From Phycisphaerales bacterium (GTDB lineage: Bacteria; Planctomycetota; Phycisphaerae; Phycisphaerales; SM1A02), in contig JASMLG010000043.1 of assembly GCA_030748805.1 (NCBI GenBank), positions 1 through 36,283 of the forward strand: 36,283 bases of DNA. Direction: 5' to 3'. A program made the translations under genes and the position numbers. Positions 1-7,691 of the stretch are shown one piece after another (within the stretch, counting starts at the first letter, position 1; every line of letters begins with the position of its first letter). The notes below the pieces were generated by a model. The model ran no database searches, was not told where the DNA came from, and saw nothing but the letters and a program-made list of their open reading frames with translations.

Positions 1-489
1 ACCATCAGTAGTGAATTGGCCAATTAGTACTCTACCACCAACTTCGTATACTTGAGCATCGTCCGGAGTTGCAAACCATGTACCGTTATCGGTGTTGATT
101 GCGCCACCAGATTCAAAGCCAGACCAGTCGATGCCGATATCCATCATCGCATCTCCAGCATCATCCAAAAGACCAATAGTTACAAAACTATCGTACTCAA
201 GTGATGGGAAAAATCCGAAGAGAGCTGCACTTGGTGTACCGTAACCACCAAAAGGATTTTGGTAGAAACCCGTTGTTGATTCGATGTTGAGAATGTTATC
301 TGCATCACCATATACAGCATCTACTTGGTCACCTGCGTCTACATCTGCGTAGATGCGGTAAGTTGTGCCAATTCCCATCCCACTATCGATTGCATCAACT
401 GAGATCCCATGGAATTCAGCTGAAGCCGAGCCAACTGCTATTAGCGAACTAACTGCAGTTGCTGAGATTGTAAACATTACTTTGTTCAT
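1..489 (-). CDS. Secreted PEP-CTERM-like protein, 3' end outside window (partial)
   Basis: The gene starts with ATG at 489 and reads leftwards off the window edge; 163 codons are visible. GAGGA lies about 10 bases upstream as a ribosome binding site. The N-terminus (MNKVMFTISATAVSSLIAV..ASA) is a typical signal peptide, so the product is exported. The rest resembles the complete protein at 880-1533: both share a GIDWS-type segment and the string FATPDDAQV, so they are tandem paralogs. The C-terminal sorting tail expected from the paralog is not in the window. The molecular role is unknown; such proteins are usually surface or matrix proteins anchored by an exosortase-type system. The reading frame is certain; the function is not. 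Confidence 0.8.
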   Translation of the reverse strand, partial: MNKVMFTISATAVSSLIAVGSASAEFHGISVDAIDSGMGIGTTYRIYADVDAGDQVDAVYGDADNILNIESTTGFYQNPFGGYGTPSAALFGFFPSLEYDSFVTIGLLDDAGDAMMDIGIDWSGFESGGAINTDNGTWFATPDDAQVYEVGGRVLIGQFTTDG

Positions 490-548
490 TCTAAAATTCC
501 TCATTCTGTTCATTTTGTTTTCTAAACTAAAAAACTTACGCTTATACT

Positions 549-584
549 TTTAGCAGGAAACCGTTTCCCGCAGCGCCTGCTAAA
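549..584 (-). promoter_or_regulatory. Stem-loop in leader of the first PEP-CTERM gene
   Basis: TTTAGCAGG (549-557) pairs with CCTGCTAAA (576-584), and the loop can form an inner GGAAA/TTTCC stem. It lies 60 bases upstream of the start at 489, on the transcribed side. No T-run follows directly, so it is more likely a leader structure or operator than a terminator. Class unknown. Confidence 0.4.
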
Positions 585-621
585 CAGCATTTGCTTCCAC
601 ACAACCAATATGAACCATGTA

Positions 622-657
622 TTGAAACGTGCAAGTCGTTGCAGAACTACGTTTCAA
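622..657 (-). promoter_or_regulatory. Second stem-loop in the same leader
   Basis: TTGAAACGT (622-630) and ACGTTTCAA (649-657) form a perfect 9-bp inverted repeat around an 18-base loop. The stretch 490-879 holds no gene that I can support; besides this hairpin it contains the hairpin at 549-584 and the terminator at 803-830. Confidence 0.4.
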
Positions 658-796
658 ACTTAGTTCCATATGTGAGGGCAAAGAGCCAAATTCGCCACTC
701 CGCGCCGGATGACTGTGGTAATATGGGACTTCCCAACAAATTAATATAGTTCTGATATACATTAATGAACCCTAGGGGTATGTGGCTGTAAGTTCA

Positions 797-830
797 TAAA
801 AAAACCACCCTAGCAGTTGCTAGGGTGGTT
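797..830 (-). terminator. Rho-independent terminator of the PEP-CTERM gene at 880-1533
   Basis: AACCACCCTAGC (803-814) and GCTAGGGTGGTT (819-830) pair with a 4-base loop. Read on the minus strand, the stem is followed by a T-run (A-run at about 798-804 on the plus strand). It sits about 50 bases past the stop at 880 and separates the two paralogs into independent transcription units. Confidence 0.85.
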
Positions 831-879
831 TGTTTGTATAGTTACAAAGCCGCGCGGGGCTCAGTAATCGTCAAAGCAA

Positions 880-1533
880 TTACTTGCGTCGACGACGAGT
901 TGCTACACCAGCAAGACCAAGAAGTGCTAAAGCACCTGGTGCTGGAAGAGCAAAGTCAAAAGCAACATCGCGAACTTGGAATGTTTGAAAGTCGCCTTGC
1001 TTACCTTGTAGGTTAAGTACACCACTTACGTGTGTGTCAAGACCATACATGGTGAATTGACCAACCATAACTCGAAGATCTGCACCAGCGAGCACTTGTG
1101 CGTCGTCTGGAGTTGCAAACCATGTGCCGTTATCGGATGAGATATCGCCACCGTTATTTTCGAAGTCAGACCAATCGATACCGATGTTGAGCATGTTGTT
1201 GCCAACTTGATCTTCAAGGCCGATTGTTACCCAACTGTCATTCACCAAACTTGGGAATGCGCTGTAAAGTGCTGGGTTGATGTCTGCTGAAGTAGCACCA
1301 CCAAAAACGTTTTGGTAGAAATTGCCACCTGAAGTGATGAAGATTGAGTTTTCAGCATCGCCAAAAACAGCATCAAGTTCATCAGTTTCTGCACTAAAGT
1401 TAGCAAAAATACGCGCTGTCCATGTACCGTCGCCGTTGTCGACTGGGTCATAGCTTAGGCCCGTATAATCTGCCATTGCAGTTGACGCGATAAGCGAACC
1501 AACTGCTAATGTTGAAAGCGTTGTAATTTTCAT
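880..1533 (-). CDS. Secreted protein with PEP-CTERM-type sorting tail
   Basis: This protein of 217 residues has a signal peptide (about residues 1-21, ending STAMA) and a C-terminal tail made of a PAPGALALLGLAG hydrophobic segment followed by RRRR. That tripartite tail is the exosortase-recognised PEP-CTERM type in the flavour common in Phycisphaerae. The middle part shows no catalytic motif that I recognise. The start is supported by AGGAAGGAAAG just upstream. It is a paralog of the partial gene at 1-489. A strong terminator follows. Expected location is the cell surface or extracellular matrix after sorting; the biological role is unknown. Confidence 0.85.
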   Translation of the reverse strand: MKITTLSTLAVGSLIASTAMADYTGLSYDPVDNGDGTWTARIFANFSAETDELDAVFGDAENSIFITSGGNFYQNVFGGATSADINPALYSAFPSLVNDSWVTIGLEDQVGNNMLNIGIDWSDFENNGGDISSDNGTWFATPDDAQVLAGADLRVMVGQFTMYGLDTHVSGVLNLQGKQGDFQTFQVRDVAFDFALPAPGALALLGLAGVATRRRRK

Positions 1534-1842
1534 TGTGCTTTCCTTCCTCTTTTTCTTTCTTAAAAACTAGATCTAGTAAAAAAACATACGTTGGTGATTG
1601 GCGTTTTAACCATCCAGAGCTGACTTGGGGGTCATTTTTAACCAATCATGTTCCCCAACATCGAAGATATTCGCAGATTTGCAAAGTTTGTTCCCGTAAC
1701 TTTGCATAGAAATCTCTTTCTCCGCTGGGAATTGCCGAAACTAGGTTACGGCAACGCTTTAGAGATTAGCAGCAATAGAACTAGAGTCAACTTAGTTTGT
1801 TCACTTTTTATTTTAAAATGCAAAAAATAGCACAAAAAGTAC
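1534..1842. promoter_or_regulatory. Leader/promoter region of the PEP-CTERM gene, with hairpins
   Basis: There is no gene in this 309-base stretch between two minus-strand genes. It contains a perfect 12-bp palindrome ACTAGATCTAGT (1566-1577), two copies of TTTTAACCA 32 bases apart (1604-1612, 1636-1644), a hairpin with TGCAAAGT/ACTTTGCA arms (1680-1706), and a nested hairpin AATCTCT/AGAGATT (1711-1767) enclosing TTGCCG/CGGCAA. None is followed by a T-run on the minus strand, so none is a convincing miaB terminator. They could be a structured leader of the gene at 880-1533. Class unknown. Confidence 0.45.
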
Positions 1843-3417
1843 CTAATTTAACACATTAGATCCACATTGTATCCCCATCAATAATAGTGGCGCAGAACTC
1901 GTGACTTGGACGGAAACCACGGTTCCTATCAATTTATTCGCTTCTTCCTCGGAATCCACATCAAAAACACATATTAAATCACCCTGTGTCCTGCCTGAAA
2001 GTTGAACCTTACCATTCTCCCACATCAATTCTACACCAGAATTTTTTGTTGTCTTAGGACTTAACCTCTCCACAAAGACATCCACCGTCTTCCCCTCGTA
2101 TGCTTTGTGTACATCACCGCTAATCTTAGAACCAATAGAAAGAATTTCATTTAACCATTTCCTCTTCTTGTCCCTTGGCACATCATCCTCAAATCGATCA
2201 ATTGCAACGGTGCCGGGTCTTGGAGAGTAGTGAAAAACGAAGTTGTTTTTAAAGCGCACCTTGCGAATCAAATCGCACGTTGCTTCATAATCATCCTGCG
2301 TTTCTGTTGGGAAACCAACAATAATATCCCCTGCTATTTCTACGTCTGGAATAATAGTTCTCGCCCTATCAATGAAATCCAAATACTCTTCCACGGTATA
2401 TCCGCGATTCATCAATTTCAAAATACGGTTTGAACCCGACTGCGCCGGAACATGCAAGTAATTACATATTCGTGGACAGTCACGCATAACCTCTAAAATA
2501 TCATTCCCAAAATCTTTTGGGTAACTTGTGACAAATCGAAGCCGTTTAATCTTTGGCACCTCATCATGAACTCTTTTTAGTAACTTGGCAAACGTCGTCA
2601 CTCTCTCGTTTTCATCAAGTGGCTTACTAAACGCAGTAATGCTGGGTCCTATTTGTGGAACTTCGTCGCCCGCGCTGTTGAGTGCAACACCATGTGTGTA
2701 TCTGTAGTGATTAACCGTCTGCCCAAGTAACGTAATTTCAATCGCTCCAGTTTCAACCAGTTGCTTACATTCTTCAATGATTGCATCTGGAGGCCGGTGT
2801 ACTTCTGCACCTCGAGTATTAGGAACAACACAGTACGTACAAAACTTGTTGCACCCTCTTGTTATGCGAACGTAAGCGCTCTTGTCAGATGTGCTGCGAT
2901 GGTCTGGATTAAATGCTCTAGCAAGGTCAAGTAATTCTAAATTGTCGCCAACTGCTGAAAGTGCTGCTGATCTCCGAGATCGATTCCCTTGTAATGCACT
3001 TCGATCAGTTGCGCTTAATCGTTCTCCAGCAACTGCATTGTGTAACATCGTCGGTAGTCGATCAAGTTCACTTGGACCACAGATAAAATCAATCTGTGGA
3101 TATTTACTAAGCAATATTGTCCCCTCGCGCTCTGGAAGACACCCAAGAATGCCAACAACAACTTCTCTGCCTTCTTTTTTTTCAACTCCGATTTCACCAA
3201 TACGGCTAAGAACCTTGTTTTCTGCTTGCTCACGAACTGAACAAGTATTAAAGAGAACAACATCAGCGGTTGCCCTAACTTCGTGAAAGACATAACCAAG
3301 AGCAGCAAGTTGATCTTGCACAAGTTCGCTATCTAGTTCGTTCATTTGACAGCCAAACGTCTCAAGATAAATAGTTCGTTGGTCATTTAAATTAATTGTT
3401 GTTAATGTCATTTGCAA
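1843..3417 (-). CDS. miaB: tRNA-2-methylthio-N6-dimethylallyladenosine synthase MiaB
   Basis: MiaB is a radical-SAM methylthiotransferase that adds a methylthio group to i6A37 of tRNAs. The N-terminal UPF0004 domain has its three cluster cysteines in FGCQMN (C23), NTCSVR (C59) and GCLPER (C93). The radical-SAM motif GCNKFCTYC gives C189, C193 and C196. A TRAM RNA-binding domain is expected in the last ~80 residues. At 524 residues it is longer than the usual ~450; the extra sequence is mainly an insertion after the radical-SAM core (GVALNSAGDEVP region) and a tail. The start is either the ATG at 3417 or one two codons later. It is divergent from ftsW. YgfZ, known to support MiaB-type Fe-S enzymes in E. 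coli, is encoded at 9352-10449. Confidence 0.93.
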   Translation of the reverse strand: MQMTLTTINLNDQRTIYLETFGCQMNELDSELVQDQLAALGYVFHEVRATADVVLFNTCSVREQAENKVLSRIGEIGVEKKEGREVVVGILGCLPEREGTILLSKYPQIDFICGPSELDRLPTMLHNAVAGERLSATDRSALQGNRSRRSAALSAVGDNLELLDLARAFNPDHRSTSDKSAYVRITRGCNKFCTYCVVPNTRGAEVHRPPDAIIEECKQLVETGAIEITLLGQTVNHYRYTHGVALNSAGDEVPQIGPSITAFSKPLDENERVTTFAKLLKRVHDEVPKIKRLRFVTSYPKDFGNDILEVMRDCPRICNYLHVPAQSGSNRILKLMNRGYTVEEYLDFIDRARTIIPDVEIAGDIIVGFPTETQDDYEATCDLIRKVRFKNNFVFHYSPRPGTVAIDRFEDDVPRDKKRKWLNEILSIGSKISGDVHKAYEGKTVDVFVERLSPKTTKNSGVELMWENGKVQLSGRTQGDLICVFDVDSEEEANKLIGTVVSVQVTSSAPLLLMGIQCGSNVLN

Positions 3418-3475
3418 CCGCGTAGTATTACCTAACTACCCTAGATTGTGTGGAAAAGAATCCAAAACTGACGAT

Positions 3476-4630
3476 ATGAACCGTTGTATGCGCGCAGGGC
3501 AAGGCATTATTGTAATTTCGGTTATGTTGCTAATGCTAGGTGTTGTCATGGTTAATTCTGCGGGTATGCAGGTTTCGAACGAGCCTCTTTCGCTTATAGA
3601 TTTACTTACGGCTAGACCAACCATGTTGGCATTTTTCGCAATCGTTGCAATGTTTGTTGGAAGCAGATTCCCACTGCATATTCTTGAGAATCGGCCTCTT
3701 GGTGTTCCTTTTGTCTATTGGCTACTCCCTATTTCTGTTCTCTTGCTTGCTATGGTTTACGTTCCTGGTATTGGGAAAGAGGTAAATAATTCTCACCGAT
3801 GGATTGATATTGGTGGTATTAACTTCCAACCTAGCGAGATTGCCAAATGGGTCATGGTTGCTGTGGTTGCTTGGTGGAGCACGAGCAATTTCGAATCGCT
3901 GAGAACTTATTGGAAGGGTTTTATCCCTCCGATTCTAGGTGTAGGAACTATTGCTGCAATTATTGCTGTCGAAGATCTAGGAACAGCTGTTCTGATTTTT
4001 GCAACTGCATGCTTCGTACTCTGTGCTGCCGGTTCAAAAATATGGCATTTTGCCACTTTCATCCCAGTCGCTTTATGTGGGTTTTACCTCGCAATTTTTC
4101 AAGTCGATTACCGTATGTCTCGGTTACAAACTTATCTCGACCCGTTTAATGCCCCAGAAAAAGCTAGGTATCACATAATTCAATCAATGTCCACTATCTC
4201 AGAAGGTGGACTAACGGGTCTTGGGCTTGGTAACGGTATCCATAAATTTGGGTATTTGCCAGAAGATACAACTGATTTTATATTTGCTGTCATTTGCGAA
4301 GAGCTTGGTATTTTCGGAGCAATCGCAGTTGCCTCCATGTATATTGGATTAGCAATACTCGGTATTTATGTCGTTAAAAAAGCCACTAGTTCATTTCACC
4401 AACTATTTGCTCTTGGAGTCATTGTCACAATAGGTCTACAAGCAAGTATGAACGTCCTTGTTGTAACTGCGCTTGTCCCAACAAAAGGCATTGCCCTTCC
4501 TTTGTTAAGTAACGGTGGCACTGGTTGGTTGCTCACTGCTTTTTGTATTGGTCTCATCGATGCAATTGACAGAAGGGCTCAAGCAAGTTCAACTGTGCAA
4601 AATGCACTCCCAACAACAGCGAATGCCTAG
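3476..4630 (+). CDS. ftsW: SEDS-family septal peptidoglycan polymerase FtsW
   Basis: This is a polytopic membrane protein of the SEDS family, the division glycosyltransferase that polymerises lipid II with its partner PBP. The family signature is clear in GLTGLGLGNG.HKFGYLPE followed by TDFIFAVICEELG, and about ten hydrophobic segments are visible. An upstream ATG at 3446 is in frame, but it lies only 28 bases from the divergent miaB start. The ATG at 3476 places a short N-tail before the first membrane segment, as in relatives, so I chose it; neither has a clear ribosome binding site. The end overlaps murG, which indicates coupled translation. RodA is the alternative, but adjacency to murG favours FtsW. 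Confidence 0.9.
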   Translation: MNRCMRAGQGIIVISVMLLMLGVVMVNSAGMQVSNEPLSLIDLLTARPTMLAFFAIVAMFVGSRFPLHILENRPLGVPFVYWLLPISVLLLAMVYVPGIGKEVNNSHRWIDIGGINFQPSEIAKWVMVAVVAWWSTSNFESLRTYWKGFIPPILGVGTIAAIIAVEDLGTAVLIFATACFVLCAAGSKIWHFATFIPVALCGFYLAIFQVDYRMSRLQTYLDPFNAPEKARYHIIQSMSTISEGGLTGLGLGNGIHKFGYLPEDTTDFIFAVICEELGIFGAIAVASMYIGLAILGIYVVKKATSSFHQLFALGVIVTIGLQASMNVLVVTALVPTKGIALPLLSNGGTGWLLTAFCIGLIDAIDRRAQASSTVQNALPTTANA

Positions 4631-5699
4631 AGTACTAATTGCGGGCGGAGGAAGCGGCGGACACACTGCACCTGCGGTGGCCGCAGCAGAAGCATTAGTT
4701 AAAAGAGGTGCTGAGGTTCTAATCGCACATTCCAATAGATCAATTGACTTAGAAATGATGAAGGAATACGAATACGAGAGTATTGCATTGCCTGCTGCAC
4801 CGCTTTCGACAAAACCCATTGGTTTCTTCCGATTCTGTCATGGGTTTTTGAAGACCTCATCAAAAGTAAAATCACTTATCCGAAATCAAAAGATTGATTG
4901 CGTTCTTGCTACTGGGGGGTTTGTTGCCGCTCCGTCTTTGTACGGAGCAAACAAAATAGGGTGCCATACTGTCCTACTTAACTTGGATAACCCTGCGGGG
5001 AAAGCAAACAAACTCGCAGTACGCTGGGCAGACACAGTGCTTTCAACAGTAAGTTGCGACCTTGAGGGATTTAAGTTAGTTGATCCACCTCTTAGACGTT
5101 CAGTAATTAAGTCGGCACCTACTGATATTTGTAAGCAACGCCTTGGATTAGACCCAAATAAAATGACAATGCTTGTAACAGGAGCATCTCAAGGAGCAAG
5201 AACAATCAACTGTTTAATTCCTGAACTTGCAAAAGCAAACTCTTCTAGGTTCAATGGATGGGAAATCTTGCATATTGCGGGGACAACCCACCAAGAAGAA
5301 GTTGAAAAAATGTGGAAGAAGGTTGACGTTTCATCTAAGGTGGTTGGTTTCTTGTCATCAATGGGCGATGCTTGGGGGGCTGCTGATTTAGCAGTAACAC
5401 GTGGGGGTGCAAATACGGTAGCCGAAATTTTAATAAATGCGGTTCCTACAATAGTCATGCCCTACCCATACCACGCAGATGACCACCAGCGTACAAATGC
5501 AATGCCTCTTGAGCAATTGGGAGGCGTTGCTATTGCAAAAGACCACAAGGAACTCAAAGGGAATATGCAAGATGCCGGAGAGCGCATCTTGCAACTTCTT
5601 AAAGACCACAAACTGCGATTCGATATGCAACGAGCAATGTTCGAATCTCCAACGGAAAATGGCTCCTATGCAATTGCAGATGCCTGTCTTCGATTCTGA
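4623..5699 (+). CDS. murG: UDP-GlcNAc:lipid I N-acetylglucosaminyltransferase MurG
   Basis: MurG transfers GlcNAc to lipid I at the inner membrane face to make lipid II, the substrate of FtsW. The N-terminal glycine-rich loop GGGSGGHTAP is diagnostic. The C-terminal GT-B half shows TGASQGAR, VTRGGANTVAE and PYPYHADDHQ, the nucleotide-sugar binding segments. The ATG at 4623 overlaps the ftsW stop by 8 bases; another in-frame ATG at 4602 is possible. With the 4623 start the length is 358 residues, normal for the family. The usual HEQN segment is replaced by LNLDNPAGKAN, a noticeable variation in the acceptor region. It forms a two-gene operon with ftsW. Confidence 0.92.
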   Translation: MPRVLIAGGGSGGHTAPAVAAAEALVKRGAEVLIAHSNRSIDLEMMKEYEYESIALPAAPLSTKPIGFFRFCHGFLKTSSKVKSLIRNQKIDCVLATGGFVAAPSLYGANKIGCHTVLLNLDNPAGKANKLAVRWADTVLSTVSCDLEGFKLVDPPLRRSVIKSAPTDICKQRLGLDPNKMTMLVTGASQGARTINCLIPELAKANSSRFNGWEILHIAGTTHQEEVEKMWKKVDVSSKVVGFLSSMGDAWGAADLAVTRGGANTVAEILINAVPTIVMPYPYHADDHQRTNAMPLEQLGGVAIAKDHKELKGNMQDAGERILQLLKDHKLRFDMQRAMFESPTENGSYAIADACLRF

Positions 5700-5756
5700 A
5701 GTTTTTCAACTTCAACCCTCACTATTCGTTTTCAGCATTAAAATTATCTCTATAAG

Positions 5757-5840
5757 ATTAATTATTGAGCATAATGCGGCTCTGAGATGTATTTTTTCAT
5801 TAATTCGGCTCAGAGCCACATTAATGAGCTGTATTAATTA
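5757..5840. repeat. Palindromic, MITE-like intergenic element
   Basis: GGCTCTGAG (5778-5786) pairs perfectly with CTCAGAGCC (5809-5817). The stem extends through TAATG (5772-5776) and CATTA (5819-5823), after one mismatch. A second, mutually exclusive hairpin pairs CATTAAT (5799-5805) with ATTAATG (5820-5826) around GGCT/AGCC. The palindrome is bracketed by direct repeats ATTAATTA at 5757-5764 and 5833-5840. It lies between murG and the next operon, so it could also serve as a processing or termination structure. The same GGCTCWGAGCC core recurs at 36010-36063. Confidence 0.5.
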
Positions 5841-5892
5841 CACGAAAAATGTGGCAATTTAGCAATTACAGTGTATTCTAAAGAAGAGAAAG

Positions 5893-6336
5893 ATGACTAA
5901 GAACAACAACAACCTTGATAATAGGTGCGTTGTGTTGGTGCCAATTGATCGCGTTGATGCAGCACAAAATGTTATCACCAAGCACGAACTAGTAGCAACC
6001 ATTGAACACGAGCCGGTTCTTGCCATGGCAGAAATCTGCCTACAGGTAGAACTGTTTAGAAAGGACCTTGCTTGGTGTGATAAACCACAATCACCACAAC
6101 TAATTCTACTTCACACACAAGATTTACACGGTGTCAATGAACTAATTAACGCAATCAAAAAATACTATCCTTCCGTGATTGTTTCTGAACTTCGAGATGG
6201 GAGAATTCAACATATAGATAACCATGGAGCAGTTGTTGACTCAATAAACGAACTGCCAATCGTCCATTCAGAAGAAGTGGATGCTAATGAACTTTCAATG
6301 CTGCTTGAAAACAAACCAAGTGAGGTAGAAGAATGA
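5893..6336 (+). CDS. Unknown protein coupled to a diguanylate cyclase
   Basis: I do not recognise this family. The product is 147 residues, soluble, with no signal peptide or membrane segment. Alternating hydrophobic strands (RCVVLVPID near the start, PQLILLHTQD and PSVIVSELRD later) suggest a small receiver-like alpha/beta fold. The phosphoacceptor Asp and conserved Lys of true receivers are not obvious. A purine-rich ribosome binding site (AAGAAGAGAAAG) precedes the ATG. Its stop overlaps the start of the diguanylate cyclase as ATGA, so the two are co-translated. A sensor or partner of that cyclase is a reasonable inference only. Confidence 0.7.
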   Translation: MTKNNNNLDNRCVVLVPIDRVDAAQNVITKHELVATIEHEPVLAMAEICLQVELFRKDLAWCDKPQSPQLILLHTQDLHGVNELINAIKKYYPSVIVSELRDGRIQHIDNHGAVVDSINELPIVHSEEVDANELSMLLENKPSEVEE

Positions 6337-7586
6337 CCTCACAACGAAACACGCGTGGTTCCTATTTGTTCGCTGGAGAGTTTGACGATGCACTTGTTAC
6401 ATGCATGGAACAACCAGTAAAACGCGTGAGCACAATTTTTGACGCAATTGGAGAACTTTCTACAAGTACATCGGCTGACTTAGTTGAGGCAGTTGTTGTT
6501 GACGAATCAGTTATTGAACTGAATCCTACAGCATCAATCGACTCACTTCGAAGAGTTGATCCTACTGCAGTGATTGTAGTCGCGAGTCAAAACAACACAC
6601 ATAAACAGGCCGATGTAAATATCTCAAAGGATACTACTGCTTCACGGCTTTGTTCAGCAGTTGCTAACGCAAAGTCACAGCCCATAGAAGATTTACAGTC
6701 GACTAAAATCGACCTAGATGCAATTTTAGGAATAACTGACGAAACAAAAACTGTGCGCGACTCTTCGGCTCTTGGAGATGTCGATCTTGTCAGGTCTCTT
6801 ATGCACGCTCCAGCCCAATTCAAAGAAACCCTTGTTGACTTACTTAAGCAACAAACTGATTGGACTTTTTGTGCAATTGTTGATGATGACACATGCGCAC
6901 CAAAAGCGGCTCAAGTTGCTCCCCTAAGGTACGGACACGAAGAGCATGGAGTGCTAACTGCAATTGGAGCAACTACTCAAGATTTAACCAGATGGGCTAG
7001 ATGGACGTCTTGTTGGTTAGATTTATACCGAAGACAACAGCATTTAAAAATACTTGCTTATCAAGACGAACTTTCCGGTGCTTGGAATAGAAGGTTCCTT
7101 CGGACTTGTTTATCGAGAGAATTAAAGATAGCAAAAGATACAAGACGGCATCTAACAGTCATGCTTTTTGACATAGATGATTTCAAACATTACAACGATA
7201 AGTGGGGCCACGACGCAGGTGATGAAATAATCCGTGAACTTGTCAAGTTGCTAAGAACTATTATCCGCAAAGGGGACCATGTTTGTAGGATTGGTGGAGA
7301 TGAGTTTGCTGTGCTGTTTTGTGACCCTGAACCACCACGCGAACCGGGATCCAACCATCCTACAACGATTGAAATACTAGCGAAACGTTTCCGTGAACAG
7401 GTTCTTCAAGCACGGTTCCCGAAATTAGGTGTAGAAGCAACTGGTGTTTTGTCAATTTCTGGCGGTTTATCTACTTTTCCTTGGGATGGAATGGATGCCG
7501 ATTCGCTGTTATTAAAAGCTGACCAACGCCTTCTTCAATCCAAACGTCAAGGCAAAAATTCAATAACTATTGGGCAAACAGAATAA
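6333..7586 (+). CDS. GGDEF-domain diguanylate cyclase
   Basis: The 417-residue protein ends in a GGDEF domain (about residues 240-415) that makes cyclic di-GMP from two GTP. The active-site loop is GGDEF itself at 321-325, so it is predicted active. RKGD (312-315), five residues before it, matches the RxxD inhibitory site for product feedback. DIDDFKHYND carries the metal-binding Asp region. The N-terminal half (about 10-115) resembles a degenerate receiver (VVVDES, DPTAVIVVAS) and the middle part (150-235) a small sensor-like domain; neither is firmly identifiable. There are no membrane segments, so it is cytoplasmic. GAGG sits about 7 bases before the ATG. Two copies of the GC-rich 19-bp repeat follow the gene. 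Confidence 0.9.
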   Translation: MTSQRNTRGSYLFAGEFDDALVTCMEQPVKRVSTIFDAIGELSTSTSADLVEAVVVDESVIELNPTASIDSLRRVDPTAVIVVASQNNTHKQADVNISKDTTASRLCSAVANAKSQPIEDLQSTKIDLDAILGITDETKTVRDSSALGDVDLVRSLMHAPAQFKETLVDLLKQQTDWTFCAIVDDDTCAPKAAQVAPLRYGHEEHGVLTAIGATTQDLTRWARWTSCWLDLYRRQQHLKILAYQDELSGAWNRRFLRTCLSRELKIAKDTRRHLTVMLFDIDDFKHYNDKWGHDAGDEIIRELVKLLRTIIRKGDHVCRIGGDEFAVLFCDPEPPREPGSNHPTTIEILAKRFREQVLQARFPKLGVEATGVLSISGGLSTFPWDGMDADSLLLKADQRLLQSKRQGKNSITIGQTE

Positions 7587-7592
7587 TCAATA

Positions 7593-7611
7593 AACGACCC
7601 GCGGGATTGTT
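7593..7611 (+). repeat. Interspersed repeat, copy 1
   Basis: The core AACGACCCGCGGGATTGTT lies 7 bases after the diguanylate cyclase stop. The flanks CAATA before and TTCGGGT after resemble those of copies 3 and 4. It can form a small stem-loop (AACGACC/GGATTGTT with one bulged A and a CGCG loop) followed by Ts. Confidence 0.8.
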
Positions 7612-7630
7612 TTCGGGTATGAGCACGATA

Positions 7631-7649
7631 AACGACCCGCGGGATTGTT
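7631..7649 (+). repeat. Interspersed repeat, copy 2
   Basis: An identical 19-base core lies 38 bases after copy 1 in the same orientation. It runs directly into eight or more Ts, so this copy could work as an intrinsic terminator for the upstream operon. The metallophosphoesterase gene starts 43 bases downstream. Confidence 0.8.
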
Positions 7650-7691
7650 TTTTTTGCGAACTTGTTGCTAGATGGTCGAGTATGTTGTTAA

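Noticed and set aside
2882..3286. 134-codon plus-strand reading frame inside miaB
   Set aside because: It is an antisense shadow over the conserved miaB cysteine region.
4515..4622. N-terminal extension of MurG
   Set aside because: It lies wholly inside ftsW and precedes the conserved glycine-rich loop with unrelated sequence.
7593..7649. Paired repeats as a CRISPR remnant
   Set aside because: The units are only 19 bases, occur at most in pairs, have different flanks at three sites, and no cas gene is present.
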